From: Cyrtodaria siliqua
Taxonomy: Eukaryota > Mollusca > Bivalvia > Adapedonta > Hiatellidae
Assembly (NCBI GenBank): GCA_037043455.1
Contig: JAWPHD010011527.1
Span: 19,135 to 83,134, forward strand
Length of the DNA: 64,000 nt
Direction: 5' to 3'
Shown: piece by piece, positions 28,991-41,574 of the stretch
How positions within the stretch are numbered: the stretch's first letter is position 1
Layout of the letters: each line of letters starts with the position of its first letter
Position numbers and translations under genes: made by a program
Notes under the pieces: generated by a model
Database searches by the model: none
Seen by the model: the letters and a program-made list of their open reading frames with translations, nothing else
Told to the model about the DNA's origin: nothing

Positions 28991-29349
28991 TTGTTTACGT
29001 TATGAGACAAATGCGCATTAATTTGTACAGGATCAAATCCCTTCAAAACACCGTATTACTTAAAACTTAAGTTAAAATCACTTAATGTTTACCAACGTTT
29101 TAATATTTATCAATATGTTGTCAATATACGGATCTTTTGGCCGTCCAAAAATGCACATATATTACAAGTATCGTGTCAACAATCACGCTCGCTAGTTAGC
29201 GGACGATATCCTCTTCATGCTCTTAGTTAATTATATCATTACACATTAGTTTATGACCATTTCGAAGGAGAGTTAGGCAACAATAAGTTGATCGTATTTT
29301 ACGACAATATATGACAATAACTGGATAATTTTTTAACTTGTATAAAAAT

Positions 29350-29875
29350 CTATTTGATATAACGTTAGCCAAATGGGATGAAAATCGGAACCAATTTAAG
29401 TTATTGTGTACGAAAGCTGACGTTTGCCTTTTCTCAATAATCGAGGCCAATAACTCAGTAAGGCATGTGACAATTTTGCTCAGCGTTAATAGTGTCAAAG
29501 ATCATATTGATATATAGCCTCATACTAAAGTGCGTGAAGATCGGAATCTGTTTATTAAAGTCATTGTGTACTCAAGGAATCTGCCTATTTGTTCAATAAT
29601 CAAGGGCAATAACTCAGTAAGGTCAAAGAACATATTGATATAAAGCCTCTGACTAAATTGTGTGAAGATAGGAATCTGTTTACAAAAGGTATTGTGTACT
29701 CAAAACCTTTGCCTGTTTGTTCAATAATCAAGGGCATTAACTCTGTAAGGCAAGTGTCAATTTTGCTCTGACTTTATTTAACTTGTCAAAGGTAGGTATA
29801 AGACCTCACATCACATAATATTTGGTGAAAATCAGAAACCGTTCACTGAAGTTATTGTGCACTAAAGACATTGCT
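29350..29875. repeat. degenerate tandem repeat, about 120-160 bp, four copies
   Basis: 'caataatcaagggcaataactc' type blocks at about 29438, 29600 and 29723, each following 'attgtgtact.aa....ttgcct' and preceding a 'gtcaaag' block and 'gtgaagat.ggaatctgttta'. Confidence 0.8.
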
Positions 29876-30436
29876 GGCATTGCTGACATTCTGCCCTGGC
29901 TCAGGACAGAACAAAATCCAAAAATGGTCCATAACTCTTGTTAAAATTAGTAAAGTGTGACGTAATGAGGTCTTGAGACTGTAGTTTGATATTTCATATA
30001 AACATACTGGTTTCATACACTGAAAGATTTTGTTTTTGTTTGCCTGGACATCTTCCAATATATTTATGTTCTATTGACTGTTTGTTATAACGGTTTGGTA
30101 CGACTGGGTTACCGTAGAAAACGTACTGATGTTACGACATATTAAGTATCCCAGAAATACTTACAGTGGTTTCATATGAATATGAATATGACCCCTATTT
30201 GTTAATATAAAAAATCAGGAGTATGTCTTTTCGGTGAAACGTTGTTTTTTTTCAGATTTGGGTCCCTGTCTGTTATTAACTTGTACCATATCGGATTTAA
30301 TGGGTTACTTAAAACCGGTCATCACTGTAAAACATTATCTTCGAATTAGAAGAATACAAAATGGACGAACAGTGTAACTATTTTGTTAAAAAGACGTTGA
30401 TGGTTTATTACATCAAGTTTAAGTATCTAATAGGGT

Positions 30437-32092
30437 CCACATATAGCAACACTATTGTACACAAATAGCAAAACTAGGGTACACAAATAGCAAAACTAGG
30501 GTACACATATAGTCACATTAGGGTACACATATAGCAAAACTAGGGTACACATATAGCAGCACTAGGGTACACATATAGCCACATTAGGGTACTCATATAG
30601 CAGCACTAGGGTACACATATAGCAAAACTAGGGTACACATATAGCCACATTAGGGTACTCATATAGCAGCACTAGGGTACACATATAGCAGCACTAGGGT
30701 ACACATATAACATCACTAGGCAGGGCCCTCACGCTACTTTGGGGGAAGGGGCCCGCAGCCCTCAGAAGGGGGAATTTTTGTAACTGGGGGGAATTTTTAC
30801 AACAAATAAAAAACTCTGTTTGATTAACACGTTTCACTTTATTAACATACATTCGTCAACCATCTGGTTCTTTTTCTGATAAAAAAAACTCCACTTAATA
30901 ACCATCAATGGCATGTTTTCATCGGAGATCCACATTAAAAGTCAACCCCTTCTCTTCTTTTTATCCCGAAAAAAAACTATTGCCCTGTCCAGTTGGGCAT
31001 CTGGTTGAGTCAGTGCCCGATAATAGTTAAAACGTCCTGTGCACGATAAACAGTCTAAAACCAGTCTAATAATAATCAAAACGTCTTTTTCAAACCGGTA
31101 AACACGACATCGTGAGCATATCGTCTTGAAAATCGGATTAATTTTTTTTTTTTTGATATTTTTTTACGAATTTCTGAGGGGGAAAAATATCAATTTTTGG
31201 GGGAAAAATATCAATTTTTGGGGGAAAAAAAGATACTTTTCAGGTGGGGGACTGCCGCCGAATAACGGCGGCAGAAATGACCAAATGAGGGCCCTGCTAG
31301 GGTACACATAACATCACTAGGGTACACATATAACATCACTAGGGTACACATATAGCAACACTAGGGTACACATATAGCATCACTATGGTACACATATAAC
31401 ATCACTAGGGTACACATATAACATCACTAGAGTACACATATAGCAGCACTAGGGTACACATATAGCAGCACTAGGGTACACATATAGCAACACTAGGGTA
31501 CACATATAGCATCACTATGGTACACATATAACATCACTAGGGTACACATATAGCAACACTAGGGTACACATATAGCATCACTATGGTACACATATAACAT
31601 CACTAGAGTACACATATAGCAACACTAGAGTCCATATATAGCAGAACTAGGGTACACATATAATATCACTAGAGTACACATATAGCAACAATAGGGTACA
31701 CATATAACAACACTAGGGTACGCATATATCAACACTAGTGTACGAATATAACATCACTAGGGTACGCATATAACATCACTAGGGTACGCATATAGCAACG
31801 CTATGGTACACATATAGCAACACTAGGGTACACATATAGCAACACTAGGGTACACATACAGCATCACTAGGGTACACATACAGCATCACTAAGGTACACA
31901 TATAAAATCATTAGGGTACACATATTACAACACTAGGGTAAACATATAGCAACACTAGGGTACACAAATAGCAACATTATTTTACAAATATAGCAACATT
32001 ATTTTACAAATATAGTATCACTAATATACACATATAGCAACACTAGGGTACACAACTTGCAACACTATAGTACACATATAGCAACACTAGCC
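30437..32092. repeat. 22-bp minisatellite, interrupted by a hAT-like element
   Basis: Unit 'cactagggtacacatatagcaa' shortened here as 'actagggtacacatatagca'; about 13 copies before 30720 and about 35 after 31297, becoming irregular after 31900. Variants replace agcaac by aacatc or agcagc. Confidence 0.95.
30721..31296. mobile_element. 576-bp hAT-like non-autonomous DNA transposon
   Basis: Ends CAGGGCCCTCA and TGAGGGCCCTG are exact inverted repeats and fit the CAGNG type of hAT termini. CTAGG stands on both sides, but as the target is itself a repeat, the duplication length is uncertain (hAT usually 8 bp). Inside are 'gggggaatttttgtaac' and 'gggggaaaaatatcaatttt' duplications and a hairpin 'ctgccgccgaataacggcgg'. 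No transposase. Confidence 0.8.
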
Positions 32093-32518
32093 TGGGGAAA
32101 ATAGGACGTTTGGAATCAATTTGGCGTGATTTTGCCGAGATTTTGAGAGATTTTACGAGACTTTCAAAAAAAACATATTTTCATGTATACTTAATATAGA
32201 GGAACTTACATGAGTGACTGTGTATTATTGATTTTAGTGAATTACTGAAAATAAGTCATGGCTTTATTGCACAACCAGAAGCCATGTTATGTAATAAATT
32301 AATTTCTTATTTTTAACTGAGGAAATGCAGCAAATGACGTTAAAATGTATAACTGGTGCATCAGCAATTGAAGTTGTAAATTCATTAAAGTGTGCTAATC
32401 GCTAGAGGGCGCTTTAATTGTCATAATCTACTCAGACTGATATCTGAAAGTAAGACATATGCATGATACGGTCTTGGCAGGCCGAGTTTAAACTTTTAAT
32501 AGAAGTTTATCAAAATAG

Positions 32519-32690
32519 GTTATGACCCGACCCTATCATCTGCAACGAACAGTATGCTTAGTGATTGACCCATATACAGTTCGCCACTATGAGTTCATCT
32601 TTGATTGTGCAATGAACGGCCACAATGTGAATCCTATGATATATACATGAACATATTTGTGTTGTACTTATATTGCTTATGTTATGCGTA
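32519..32690 (+). mobile_element. decayed fragment of the 44-58 kb RT element
   Basis: 'ggttatgacccgaccctatc', 'caacgaacagtatgcttagt', 'acagttcgccactatg' and 'tttgattgtgcaatga' follow 44987-45090 closely but with stops and small deletions. Only the C-terminal part of the RT reading frame is represented. Confidence 0.75.
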
Positions 32691-33484
32691 AAATGTAACA
32701 AGAAAGGAAGTAAAACCAGCAAAACCATTTTATACATAAAATGGATCCAGTATTTCTTTAAAATCCGCTATACGAACAAAGTCCAAATAATATTAGCAAG
32801 TGTCCATTTAAGCTAAATGTCAAGTGTCCTTTCAGCCAAAGTTGTCAAGTGTACCTTTAATCCAATTTCACTTCAAGTCTTTCCTGGTTTATTAATTCAT
32901 TATAGTCCAAATAATCCAACAATCCAATGTTACTAGATTTTTTTTATCCTCTCCCAATATATTTTAAGTCACATCATCCTATATTTTGTAAATTCTCAAT
33001 TAAAATAATGAACTAGATACTCCATTTTGAATACTAATATTGAAACCAAACAAGAACCCCAAAAGGCTGTATATGTACCACCATAGAATGTCAGAAAATT
33101 TAGAATATTCCAGTAAGATAAACTTATTTTAAATTGCCTTAACAATCATATGATGTATCGCATGATGTAAACTATAATCTAGAAATTACAAGAATCAGCT
33201 AATTATTAGGTTCTTTTAATAGAAACAAGCTGACAGCTGAATCAATAAACATGGTACACTTATATGGCATTAAATACATGAGGGTAACACTTTCCCCATT
33301 AAAGAAAAAATAGTGATTTATGTAATAAAGCATTCTTTTGAAAAATATATAAGAAGAAATGTAATAATGTAATAACATTTCTGTTTCAGTACATATGCCA
33401 AAGCATATAATATAAAATGACATTGTTTTCTAATTAAGAGTCAACATATATATTGTATAACAATACGTTACGTTTAAATATACA

Positions 33485-34830
33485 AACGTATTTTACACAC
33501 GGGATGATGCGACAGCAATCCAATTATCATTTTCTCTGATATGTCTAATTTCAATATTGTATTCTTGCAACATTAAACTCCACCTCAATAGTCTTGGATT
33601 TTTATTTTTCATTGTATTAATACTTGTGAGGGGATTGTGATCACTGAAGACAACTATCGGTCAAACAGATTAAGTTAAATAGACTTCAAAATGATGTAGT
33701 CCCAGAATCAGAGAAAGACACTCATTTTCAATAGTAGAGTAGTTCTTCTGATGTTAAACCTTTTAGAAAAGTAACAATCTGGATGATCAATACCATAGTC
33801 GTCTTCTTGCAAAAATACTGCACCAGCATCAATATCACTTGCATCAACAGCTAACTTAAATTGAAAATCAAAATGTGCTGAAAGAACTGGTGCACTCATA
33901 AGTATTTACTCAGTAAGCTGCTCAAAGGTTCAGCGATGACTGAAGAATTACGATAACATTTTCTATAATAACCATCCATATCAAGAAAATGCCTTTTCAG
34001 TTGCTTTTTACAAGCCGGTAAAGGAAATTCAGAGATAGCTTTAACATTAGCTTCAATAGGTTTAACCTGACCCTGTCCCATTTTGAGTCCTGAAAACGTG
34101 ACAACAGCGCGAGAGAATGAATTCACTTTTGTTGAGGTTGACTGTTAAACTTCGCATCTGTAAGACGGTCGAAGAAACTTCTTACGGTCTGCAGAGATGG
34201 TCTTCCCATCTTTTGTTGTAAATGATGACGTTGTCGATGTACGCGTCACATCCATCTAGATCAGATATTAACACACTGACGAGACGTTGAAACATTCCTG
34301 GTGAATGTTTCATTCCAAATGGCATAACTTTATACTGAAATAGTCCATCTGGAGTAACAAATGCTGAGACTTCTTTTGCTCTTTCTGTAAGAGGTACTTG
34401 CCAAAATCTTTTTAGAAGATCGACTTTTGTAACGTCTTTGGTATTTCCATTTTTATCAGTACAGTCATCAATTCGTGAAATTGGAACTCAGTCAGTTTTT
34501 GTGACACTATTGACTTTTCTATAGTCAGTACACATCCGGTAAGTATTATTCGGTTTTGAAACTAAAGTACATGGTAAACTCCATTCACTTTTACTTGGTT
34601 CAATAAATCGTTGTCCAAATTTCTTCTTTAAGATATTGTTATTTGATTAGTATTCGTTCTGTATGGATGCTGTTTTTATTGGTGTGGTGTAGAATTTCCA
34701 ACATCGACATCATGAAATATTTTGTCTGTTCTTGTTGGAACATCCGAAAATAAATGCTCATTAATTGGTTCAGCTCATGTCTCTGTGATGGATCTAGATG
34801 GGACAGTTTCTCGTCAAGATTTTTCATAGA
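33485..34830 (-). pseudogene. Ty3/gypsy-type pol fragment (RT and RNase H), inactivated
   Basis: Read on the minus strand: an RT N-terminal lead (about 34827-34639), then RT motifs with DYRKVNSV, VDLLKRFWQVPLTERAKE, FVTPDGLFQYKVMPFGMKHS and YIDNVIIYN (about 34600-34180), the connection region with PIEANVKAISEFPLP and GYYRKCYRNSSVIAEPL (34126-33896), then RNase H with FKLAVDASDIDAGAVFLQED (33899-33760) and FSDHNPLTSINTMKNKN near 33640. There are frameshifts and stops, including one after NSVTKTD. The YxDD box reads YIDN, so one catalytic Asp is lost. No integrase, gag or LTRs seen. Family assignment is secure from the motif order. Confidence 0.9.
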
Positions 34831-35439
34831 GCGGGGATCGTTATTTTGAGGGATAACTACAAAAGAGGAAACTCTAAGGTTAATTCATAATTTTAGTATG
34901 AGCATATATAGCCTATAGGAACCATGCGAGCTCTATAACTCACTTTAGGTTGACCTCTTTATATGAATTACAAAACGGTCATTGATCCGTAAATGGTGGT
35001 TCTCCCCCGTGTAAGACCTGTGACATTTGTGTAGGAAATGTTCAATGCGAACTGTAGTAAGTATTGGATAGAGGCTATCAAGAGATATCTTCACCAGTAA
35101 GACCCTGAAAGGGAGGGAGAGTAGCGTTTACGATAGGTTTTATCGATAGTATCTATATAGGTCACACTCTAAACCACGAAGAGCGTTGGTAATAAAATCT
35201 TCATGGATAAATGGTGCAAGTATTTGAAATTCTGAGCCATCTGAATGGTTTAAAAAGTAGAGTAAACACTAATCTGTAAATGCATCAGATAACCTTATTT
35301 AATTTTATATACGCCCATACCTGCAGATAAATGTTTGCAAAAGCGTTTATGGCCTCACTGTAAAATCCGCTCAAGAACGGGAGAATTTTCAATTAATGTA
35401 ACAGCGGTAACGTCATAAAGTAAAAGCTGCCTGGAAATG

Positions 35440-35540
35440 GTTGAGGGTAAAAGCCGTACCGTACCGCACCGTACCGCACGTTACCGCACCGTACATTCCG
35501 AAACATAACGTAAATGGCAGGTGCGTTGTGTACGAGTGTA
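35440..35540. repeat. (GTACCGCACC)n-type repeat, inverted copy of the 28.9 and 36.87 kb ends
   Basis: 'gtaccgtaccgcaccgtacc' followed by 'gtacattccgaaacataacg' is the reverse complement of the wording at 28935-28965 and 36855-36895. Confidence 0.7.
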
Positions 35541-35684
35541 ACGAACTAATAGATTTATAGAGGATGCAAAATAAAATAGACCAAATATGATAACTGAAAT
35601 AATATTTTTTAAATTGAGGTGTACTTATGATTTGGATAGATATATTGTATATCACTGAAAATGATAGTTTATAGATATTTTTTG

Positions 35685-35930
35685 TATCTATACTGAACAA
35701 AACAGCTAACGCACCATTAGACAATACCTTTAATACCTCAATAATAACAATCAATAAATCAAAACAAATTTTATTCTGAACGAGACAAATATCTTGTCAA
35801 TAGCGTCTGTAAATTTAAAAAAATAAATTCCAATCACCCCAAGCCTCCAACAGTCGGCATATAATAAATTCATACATTAAAGGTATTGTCTACTGGTGCG
35901 TTAGCTGTTTGGTTCAGTATATTATCATGT
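35685..35930. repeat. inverted repeat, arms about 45 bp, spacer about 145 bp
   Basis: Left arm 'actgaacaaaacagctaacg' then 'caccattagacaatacctt'; right arm 'aaaggtattgtctactggtg' then 'cgttagctgtttggttcagt'. Probably the two ends of a small MITE. Confidence 0.75.
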
Positions 35931-36239
35931 ATGTCTATGCTATAATTGAGCTATAGAAATTATTGTTTTCTGACAGCGCTCGAGATGTTACTAAAGGGAA
36001 AGGGTAATTGAAAACTCCATTATTGATATATATTTTGCAAATAATTCAAGTACCGGTATAGTTGGCTGTCTGCTTTTTAAGATGTGTGAATCCCTCTTGA
36101 AATCTGTCTAAGTATGTGTCTCACCTTTAATTTACATGTAGCATTAACTTCTTGGCCATGTAATTGGCGGCATGTCTGATATTGTATAATAATGTTGATT
36201 TAATATTTTTAATGTTTATTTATGAACTATAATAATTAC

Positions 36240-36900
36240 AGAAATGATTCGCCGGTATGTACGGTACGGCACTGCTTATATTTATTATCTAATTACATCT
36301 GATGTATTTATTACCTATCTACATGCTAATTGTTTTAATATACGATATAAATAAATGGATACATCCTACTTATAGGTATAACACACCCATTGCATCACGG
36401 GAAGTGTCGGCCTGGGGTTGTCGCCTAATAATGTCGCCTTATAATGGCGACTAGTAAATAATTTTCATTTCTTTTTATAAAAAAAAACATTGTCACTAAT
36501 TTAAAGTGCCTTTTTGGGTTTTGATCACATTGTTAATCTATTTGCTTTGCTTAATATACCGAAATGAGTGTATGAATACAATATTTTGGCATCTCAGTGT
36601 TAAACTTTATGTTTTTAAAGGGAGCATTCATTCATAAGACAAGTTCTTTCTTAGAAGATACATGACCCCACTATTCTGTGGATTTTTTAATTGGGTAGAT
36701 ATGAATGAAAACATGGCATTTAAATTTTAATTCACACACTGAATGCAAAACGCAATGGGCGTGTTACAACCATACTGGTACTTTCCTTAGGTTTCGTTAT
36801 ACATAGTTAAACTATTCATTTCTTCTTTCGGTATTATCATTACCATCCACCTGCTATTTCCGTTATATTTCGGAATGTACGGTACGGTACGGCTTTTATA
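36240..36900. repeat. interspersed repeat with internal insertion (copy of 28715-28990)
   Basis: Both halves of the 28.7-28.99 kb repeat are present, separated by about 430 bp (36363-36790) that has no partner there. Confidence 0.65.
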
Positions 36901-37601
36901 GGATATTTTAAAAATGTAATTTGGTGTCTCAAATGGATTAAGGTTTTGTATTAGTGTTTGACAGAAACAAGCAGGATTGTGCACGTCCGATGGTTTTGAT
37001 AGGTAATTACACCAGTAGGGGAACCACAATTCGATGAAATTGCTTCACTTCTAATCTGATGATTTTTTGTAATTTCTAGGTATTTTTCGAAATCGGTAAC
37101 AGTTAATTAACAGGCACAAATTCATTAAGAAAGTTTTATCCAATTGGTGCAGCTTATCTGAAAGTTATCATGATCTTGTGTATGATATTTGGCAGAATGT
37201 CCTACTTTTGAGTGATGTCAGCCAACAGAATGATGCTAAATGCTAAAATTTACTGTATAATGGTTGCTGAACTATCTTCATCAATCAAAATTTATTTCCC
37301 TGCTTGTTTCTGTCAAACACTAATACAAAAGGTTAATTACAACTACTTATATCTGCAATTTGCCGCATGTTGTTCCATGAATAGGCTGCACATATAAGAG
37401 CACAGGTTTGAAGGCAAGTTAAGCGTTGAATAAACAGACGTTTATTGTTGTTTTTTATATTTACTTTAAAACATTTACCTTTGTTGGTGTGTCTTGGGGC
37501 TTCACCACCACTTTTCATCATTGGCACGTTATCCCGGATCTAAAGATACACATAAAATTATATCTGTTATGCCATATAGTTACTTTTTTCATTGCATCTC
37601 C

Positions 37602-37755
37602 GTACGCCACCGAGTAGCTGAACTACCTCGTTGACTTCCGTAATATGGTAATGTAAACCGTACGTATGATGACGTCGTATGTTGACCATGTCTTCTCCGT
37701 ACGCCACCGAGTAACTGAACTACCTCGTTGACTTCCGTACTATGGTAATTTAAAC
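37602..37755. repeat. 86-bp tandem duplication
   Basis: 'ctccgtacgccaccgagtag' and 'ctccgtacgccaccgagtaa' each lead into 'ctgaactacctcgttgactt', 'ccgta.tatggtaat.taaac'. Two copies only. Confidence 0.85.
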
Positions 37756-37871
37756 GGTTATGGGAATCAACTAGGCAATTCAGTTGCACATCGAGCTGAA
37801 CAAAAGGGAACAATCGATGCTTCGACCATCATGTATGCAATATTTCACTAGTGTAATATGATAAATATATC

Positions 37872-38156
37872 CATTACGTGGTCCGAGTATTAACTTTCAT
37901 ACCCCATCCAGCCCCTTATCCAAGAAGCAAAATCAGGGTTGACTGGGGTATAAAATAAAATTGATTTCGGTTTAGTTAACAAGTTTGCATTTTATAAAAT
38001 TAAAACATTTAATAGATAATTTTAAACAGTTTATCGCATTTTTTGTTCAGTAAGATATGTTTTTAAATGTGTTTTATTGTCGAATTATCCATTATAAAAT
38101 CGTGCTAATATAAACTCCAACATCGTTTAATGGAATTAAGGCGGGTACACGTAATG
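37872..38156. mobile_element. MITE with CATTACGTG ends, copy 1
   Basis: 285 bp between CATTACGTG and CACGTAATG. Contains 'agtattaactttcatacccc' near the left end and 'tggaattaaggcgg' near the right. Copy 2 (inverted) is at 48967-49220 and a third piece at 41513. No coding capacity. Confidence 0.85.
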
Positions 38157-38354
38157 ATGGCTTTATTGCACTCCTACACCGCAAGTTATTTTACCAGAAT
38201 CATCCCAGTTGTTCCAATGTTCCAATTAGACGTTAATGGTGAAACATTTTGAATGTTCGTCATATTCCAAATAAAAAAAACAATTGACAGAAAACTGTGA
38301 AACTTGGCAAACATGCTTATCATCTGTGCACCTTCATTTGCATAAAGCATCCGT

Positions 38355-38400
38355 TTCGGGGGTGGTGGTGGGTGGGGGGGGGGGGGGGGGAGGGGGGAAA
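38355..38400 (+). other. G-rich low-complexity tract
   Basis: 'gggggtggtggtgggtgggg' followed by a run of about 16 G and 'aggggggaaag'. Could form G-quadruplex; causes proline-rich artefact frames on the minus strand. Confidence 0.85.
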
Positions 38401-39309
38401 GATTGGTTATACAGACACTCTTGTTTCCTTTTAACATAATTAAACGATATAGGACATACCCGTCTGTCTTTTTCCAGAGTACATGCTTTTACTATTTCTC
38501 CATTCGGTTTGACTTCTCTCCTCATTTGCCGGATCAGCCCTCTTTTTGATTTATGCTACTTGAAAAGGAAAGAAGTGAAATGTACTATTAATTTAAAGCA
38601 AATCTTGCTTTACAATTAAATAAGTTTGTGTGGATTGGGGAATTTTAAACCATTAATTATATTTGAAAATCCAGGATGGATTTGTGTTTCGACACCCCTA
38701 AATGTCTGTGTAACTTGCCCCTGAATCGGACTTGGCCAAAATTTTGTCATTTATTTACGGTTGAATTTCTTCTGTACTTGAAACCAATGAACATTACTAT
38801 ATCAGTATGCGAAAGGAAGATAATCCAATGATTTCTTAATCATTTTTGAACTAGGGACTTTTCAAGCCTTAGTCCTTAGCAGGCGACACAATTCGAGCAC
38901 GCTAGAAGCCGCAACAGATCGTCACTGACTTCGGCAGAGTTATGCCTCTTTTTATAGTTAGATTGTACTTGCTGAAATAAGCACAGGCAAAATACTCAAG
39001 TGTTCTGTGGAACATTCTTTTAGTTTTGTATCAATTGATTTCTTAAGTCACATTTACAGTCCGACTCAAGGGCAATTACTAGTGTTGCAAAACTTTTAAA
39101 ATGCATTATCCCTCATGTCACTTTTGCAATAAATCACCCGATAAAAACAGCCGCTAATTAAAACAACTGATTTAAAATGTATGCTCTGTTAAAAAAGTGT
39201 ACGAACTTGCTAACGTTTACATGTTCTAGCAAATTGTGAAACAGATCCATATTTGATATTCAGACGTTTAATGCAGTAAATCACAAGTTTTCAAAGATCA
39301 GCAGAGCGT

Positions 39310-40790
39310 ATGCCGTGGTGAGGTGTCCGTCCGTCCGTAAACAATTTTTGTAGCGACTACTCCTCTGAAACTACTGGATGGATTTTCATGAACCTTTACA
39401 GGAATGTTGCCAATGATGTCTAATTGATCCTAGCAAAAATGCACGTTGATGTGAATCCAAGATGGCCACCAAAACTAAAAATATTTTTTTAAAAAACAAG
39501 TTTGTAGCGACTACTTCTTGAAAACTATAAGTGATATTGATATGGGACTTCTTATAAAATGATCAGCATGAAATGATGTTTGTCCTTGTCGAAAATCATT
39601 TTGATTTGACGTTAAACATGGCTGCCGGCGGCCATCTTTGTTTACATAGCGTTATATAGTAAAAACTTGTAGCGACTTACTCCTCTCTGAAACTACTTTA
39701 CAGATTTTCATGAAGCTTCACAGGAATGTTGCTCTTGGTGTCTAGTTGATCCTAGCAAAATTTCAGGTCGGCCGGAAATTCAAGATGGCCGCCACTGCTT
39801 AAAATAGATTTTTAAAAACAAATTTGTAGCGGCTTCTTGAAAACTGTAAGTGATATTGATATGAGATTTTTTCTAAAATGATCATCAGGACTTGATGTTG
39901 GTCCTTGTTGAAAATCATTTTGATTTGACGTTAAACATGGCTGCCAGCGGTCATCTTTGTTTACAATAGTTATATAGTAAAATCTTGTAGCGACTCCTCC
40001 TCTAAAACTGCTTGACGATTCTCATGAAACTTCACCGGAATGCTGATCTAGCTTTCAAAGCTTCAAGGTCATTGAACTCTTGTTTGTCAAATTTTACGTC
40101 AAAATATCTTGTGTGTCTATCTCCTCCCACACTTTTTAACCGATTGTTTTGAAACTTTGCAGGATGCTTACGTATGATGTCAAAATATGCATATTGTTTC
40201 GGCATAAAAATAGACCATGTATTACCGGAGTTATGGCCCCTTTTCGTAAAATTTTACCTGAAAATATCTTGTGTGTTTATCTCCTCCCACACTTTTCAAC
40301 AGATTGCTTCGGAAATTTACAGGATGCTTACCTATGATGTCTGGATGTGCAGATCGTTTCGGTGTCAAATCGACCCAGTATTATTGGAGTTATTGCCCCT
40401 TTTTCGTCAAATTTTACGTCACAATATATTCACACCCACACTTTTCAACCGATTGCTTCGAAACTTTTCAGGATACTTATATATGATGTCATGATGTGCA
40501 TAGCTTTTCAGCATCAAAATCGACACAGTATTACCGGAGTTATGACCCTTGTTTCATCAATTTTTACGTTAAAATATCTTGTGTCTCTCTCCTCCCACAG
40601 TTTTCCTCCATTTCTTTTCAAACTTTACAGGATGCTTACCTATAATATCAAAATATGCATATCGATTCGGCGTTAAAATCGACTTAGTATTACCAGAGCT
40701 GTGGCCTCTTTTTCCTCAAATTTTGCCTTTTACATTGATTGTTTTCAGTGGGGGCATCCGTGTCCCATGGACACATTTCTAGTTTTTCAT
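39310..40790. repeat. two adjoining tandem repeat blocks of a bivalve-type dispersed repeat
   Basis: 39345-40050: units of about 315 bp with 'tagcgactactcctctgaaa', 'attttcatgaa.cttcacag', 'gatcctagcaaaat' and 'aagatggccgcc'. 40060-40760: four to five units of about 150 bp with 'aaaatatcttgtgtg.ctatc', 'tcctcccacacttttcaac', 'ggatgcttac.tatgatgtc' and 'ttaccggagttatggcccc'. Ends in 'gggggcatccgtgtcccatg'. Overlapping plus-strand frames of up to 109 codons are artefacts. Confidence 0.85.
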
Positions 40791-41512
40791 TATTTCTAAT
40801 CATAGATACCATTGATATATTAATATAAGAATACAGACTAGTAAACTTAGTAAAGTAACTGGTTACAAATAACTATCACCCTGTGTGGTTGATGGGGTAT
40901 TATATAACCACTGCAAATTGTGGTTAAGCCATAGGCGATCATTCCAAAACCCAAACCCCCACGTCATGTTCATATTGGCATATTTTATCATGCTCATTCA
41001 AGGTCTTTATCATGACACCACGTTATACTGTTCTAGGCCAATTTTCCATATTTTATTTTGATGTATACACTTTTAGAGAATGAGCCTTGCATGTTCATTC
41101 CTGTTGTAACCTTTCATGTTTTGGGGCACCGCAAAAGTCAGTTCAAATTCTACAAAAAACAATTAATTAGAATAATATTAAATATAATTTGCAGCATTTC
41201 CACACGAATGGATATGTTCGATCACCGTAAAGTCATTTATGCAAAGAGTTACTTTATGCAAAGGGCAAGGTAACTGTTGACTTCATATTATCTTGATGGG
41301 GTTAAACCTTCATCAAAATGTGCCGGTCATTGGAAGGAAGCACTGGATTGTTATTCAGGTCGGTTGGTCAAAGTTCAAGGTTGCTGTTAATATAAATACA
41401 AAAGTGTTTTTTTCTCAGAAAGTTTACTTTTCCTTGAGGGCTGTCTTATGAAATATGGCAGGACTGAGGAGTATGCATTGTGCAGTTTTAAGATAGGTGG
41501 TTACACATATAC

Positions 41513-41570
41513 ATTACGTGTTCCCGCCTTAATTTCATTAGGCGATGGGACAGCTTATACACTGAACAAA
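41513..41570. mobile_element. MITE with CATTACGTG end, copy 3 (one end)
   Basis: 'cattacgtgttcccgcctta' then 'atttcattaggcgatgggac' and 'agcttata' match the left end of copy 2 (48967-49020). The other end is not clear. Confidence 0.75.
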
Positions 41571-41574
41571 AATG

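Noticed and set aside
30437..32092. CRISPR-like array of regularly spaced repeats
   Set aside because: The 22-bp units are contiguous with no unique spacers, and the context is animal DNA.
38186..38525. Proline-rich minus-strand frames
   Set aside because: They translate the poly-G tract at 38355-38400.
40149..40782. Series of overlapping plus-strand frames of 62-109 codons
   Set aside because: They follow the 150-bp tandem repeat, repeating the same peptide wording with each unit.
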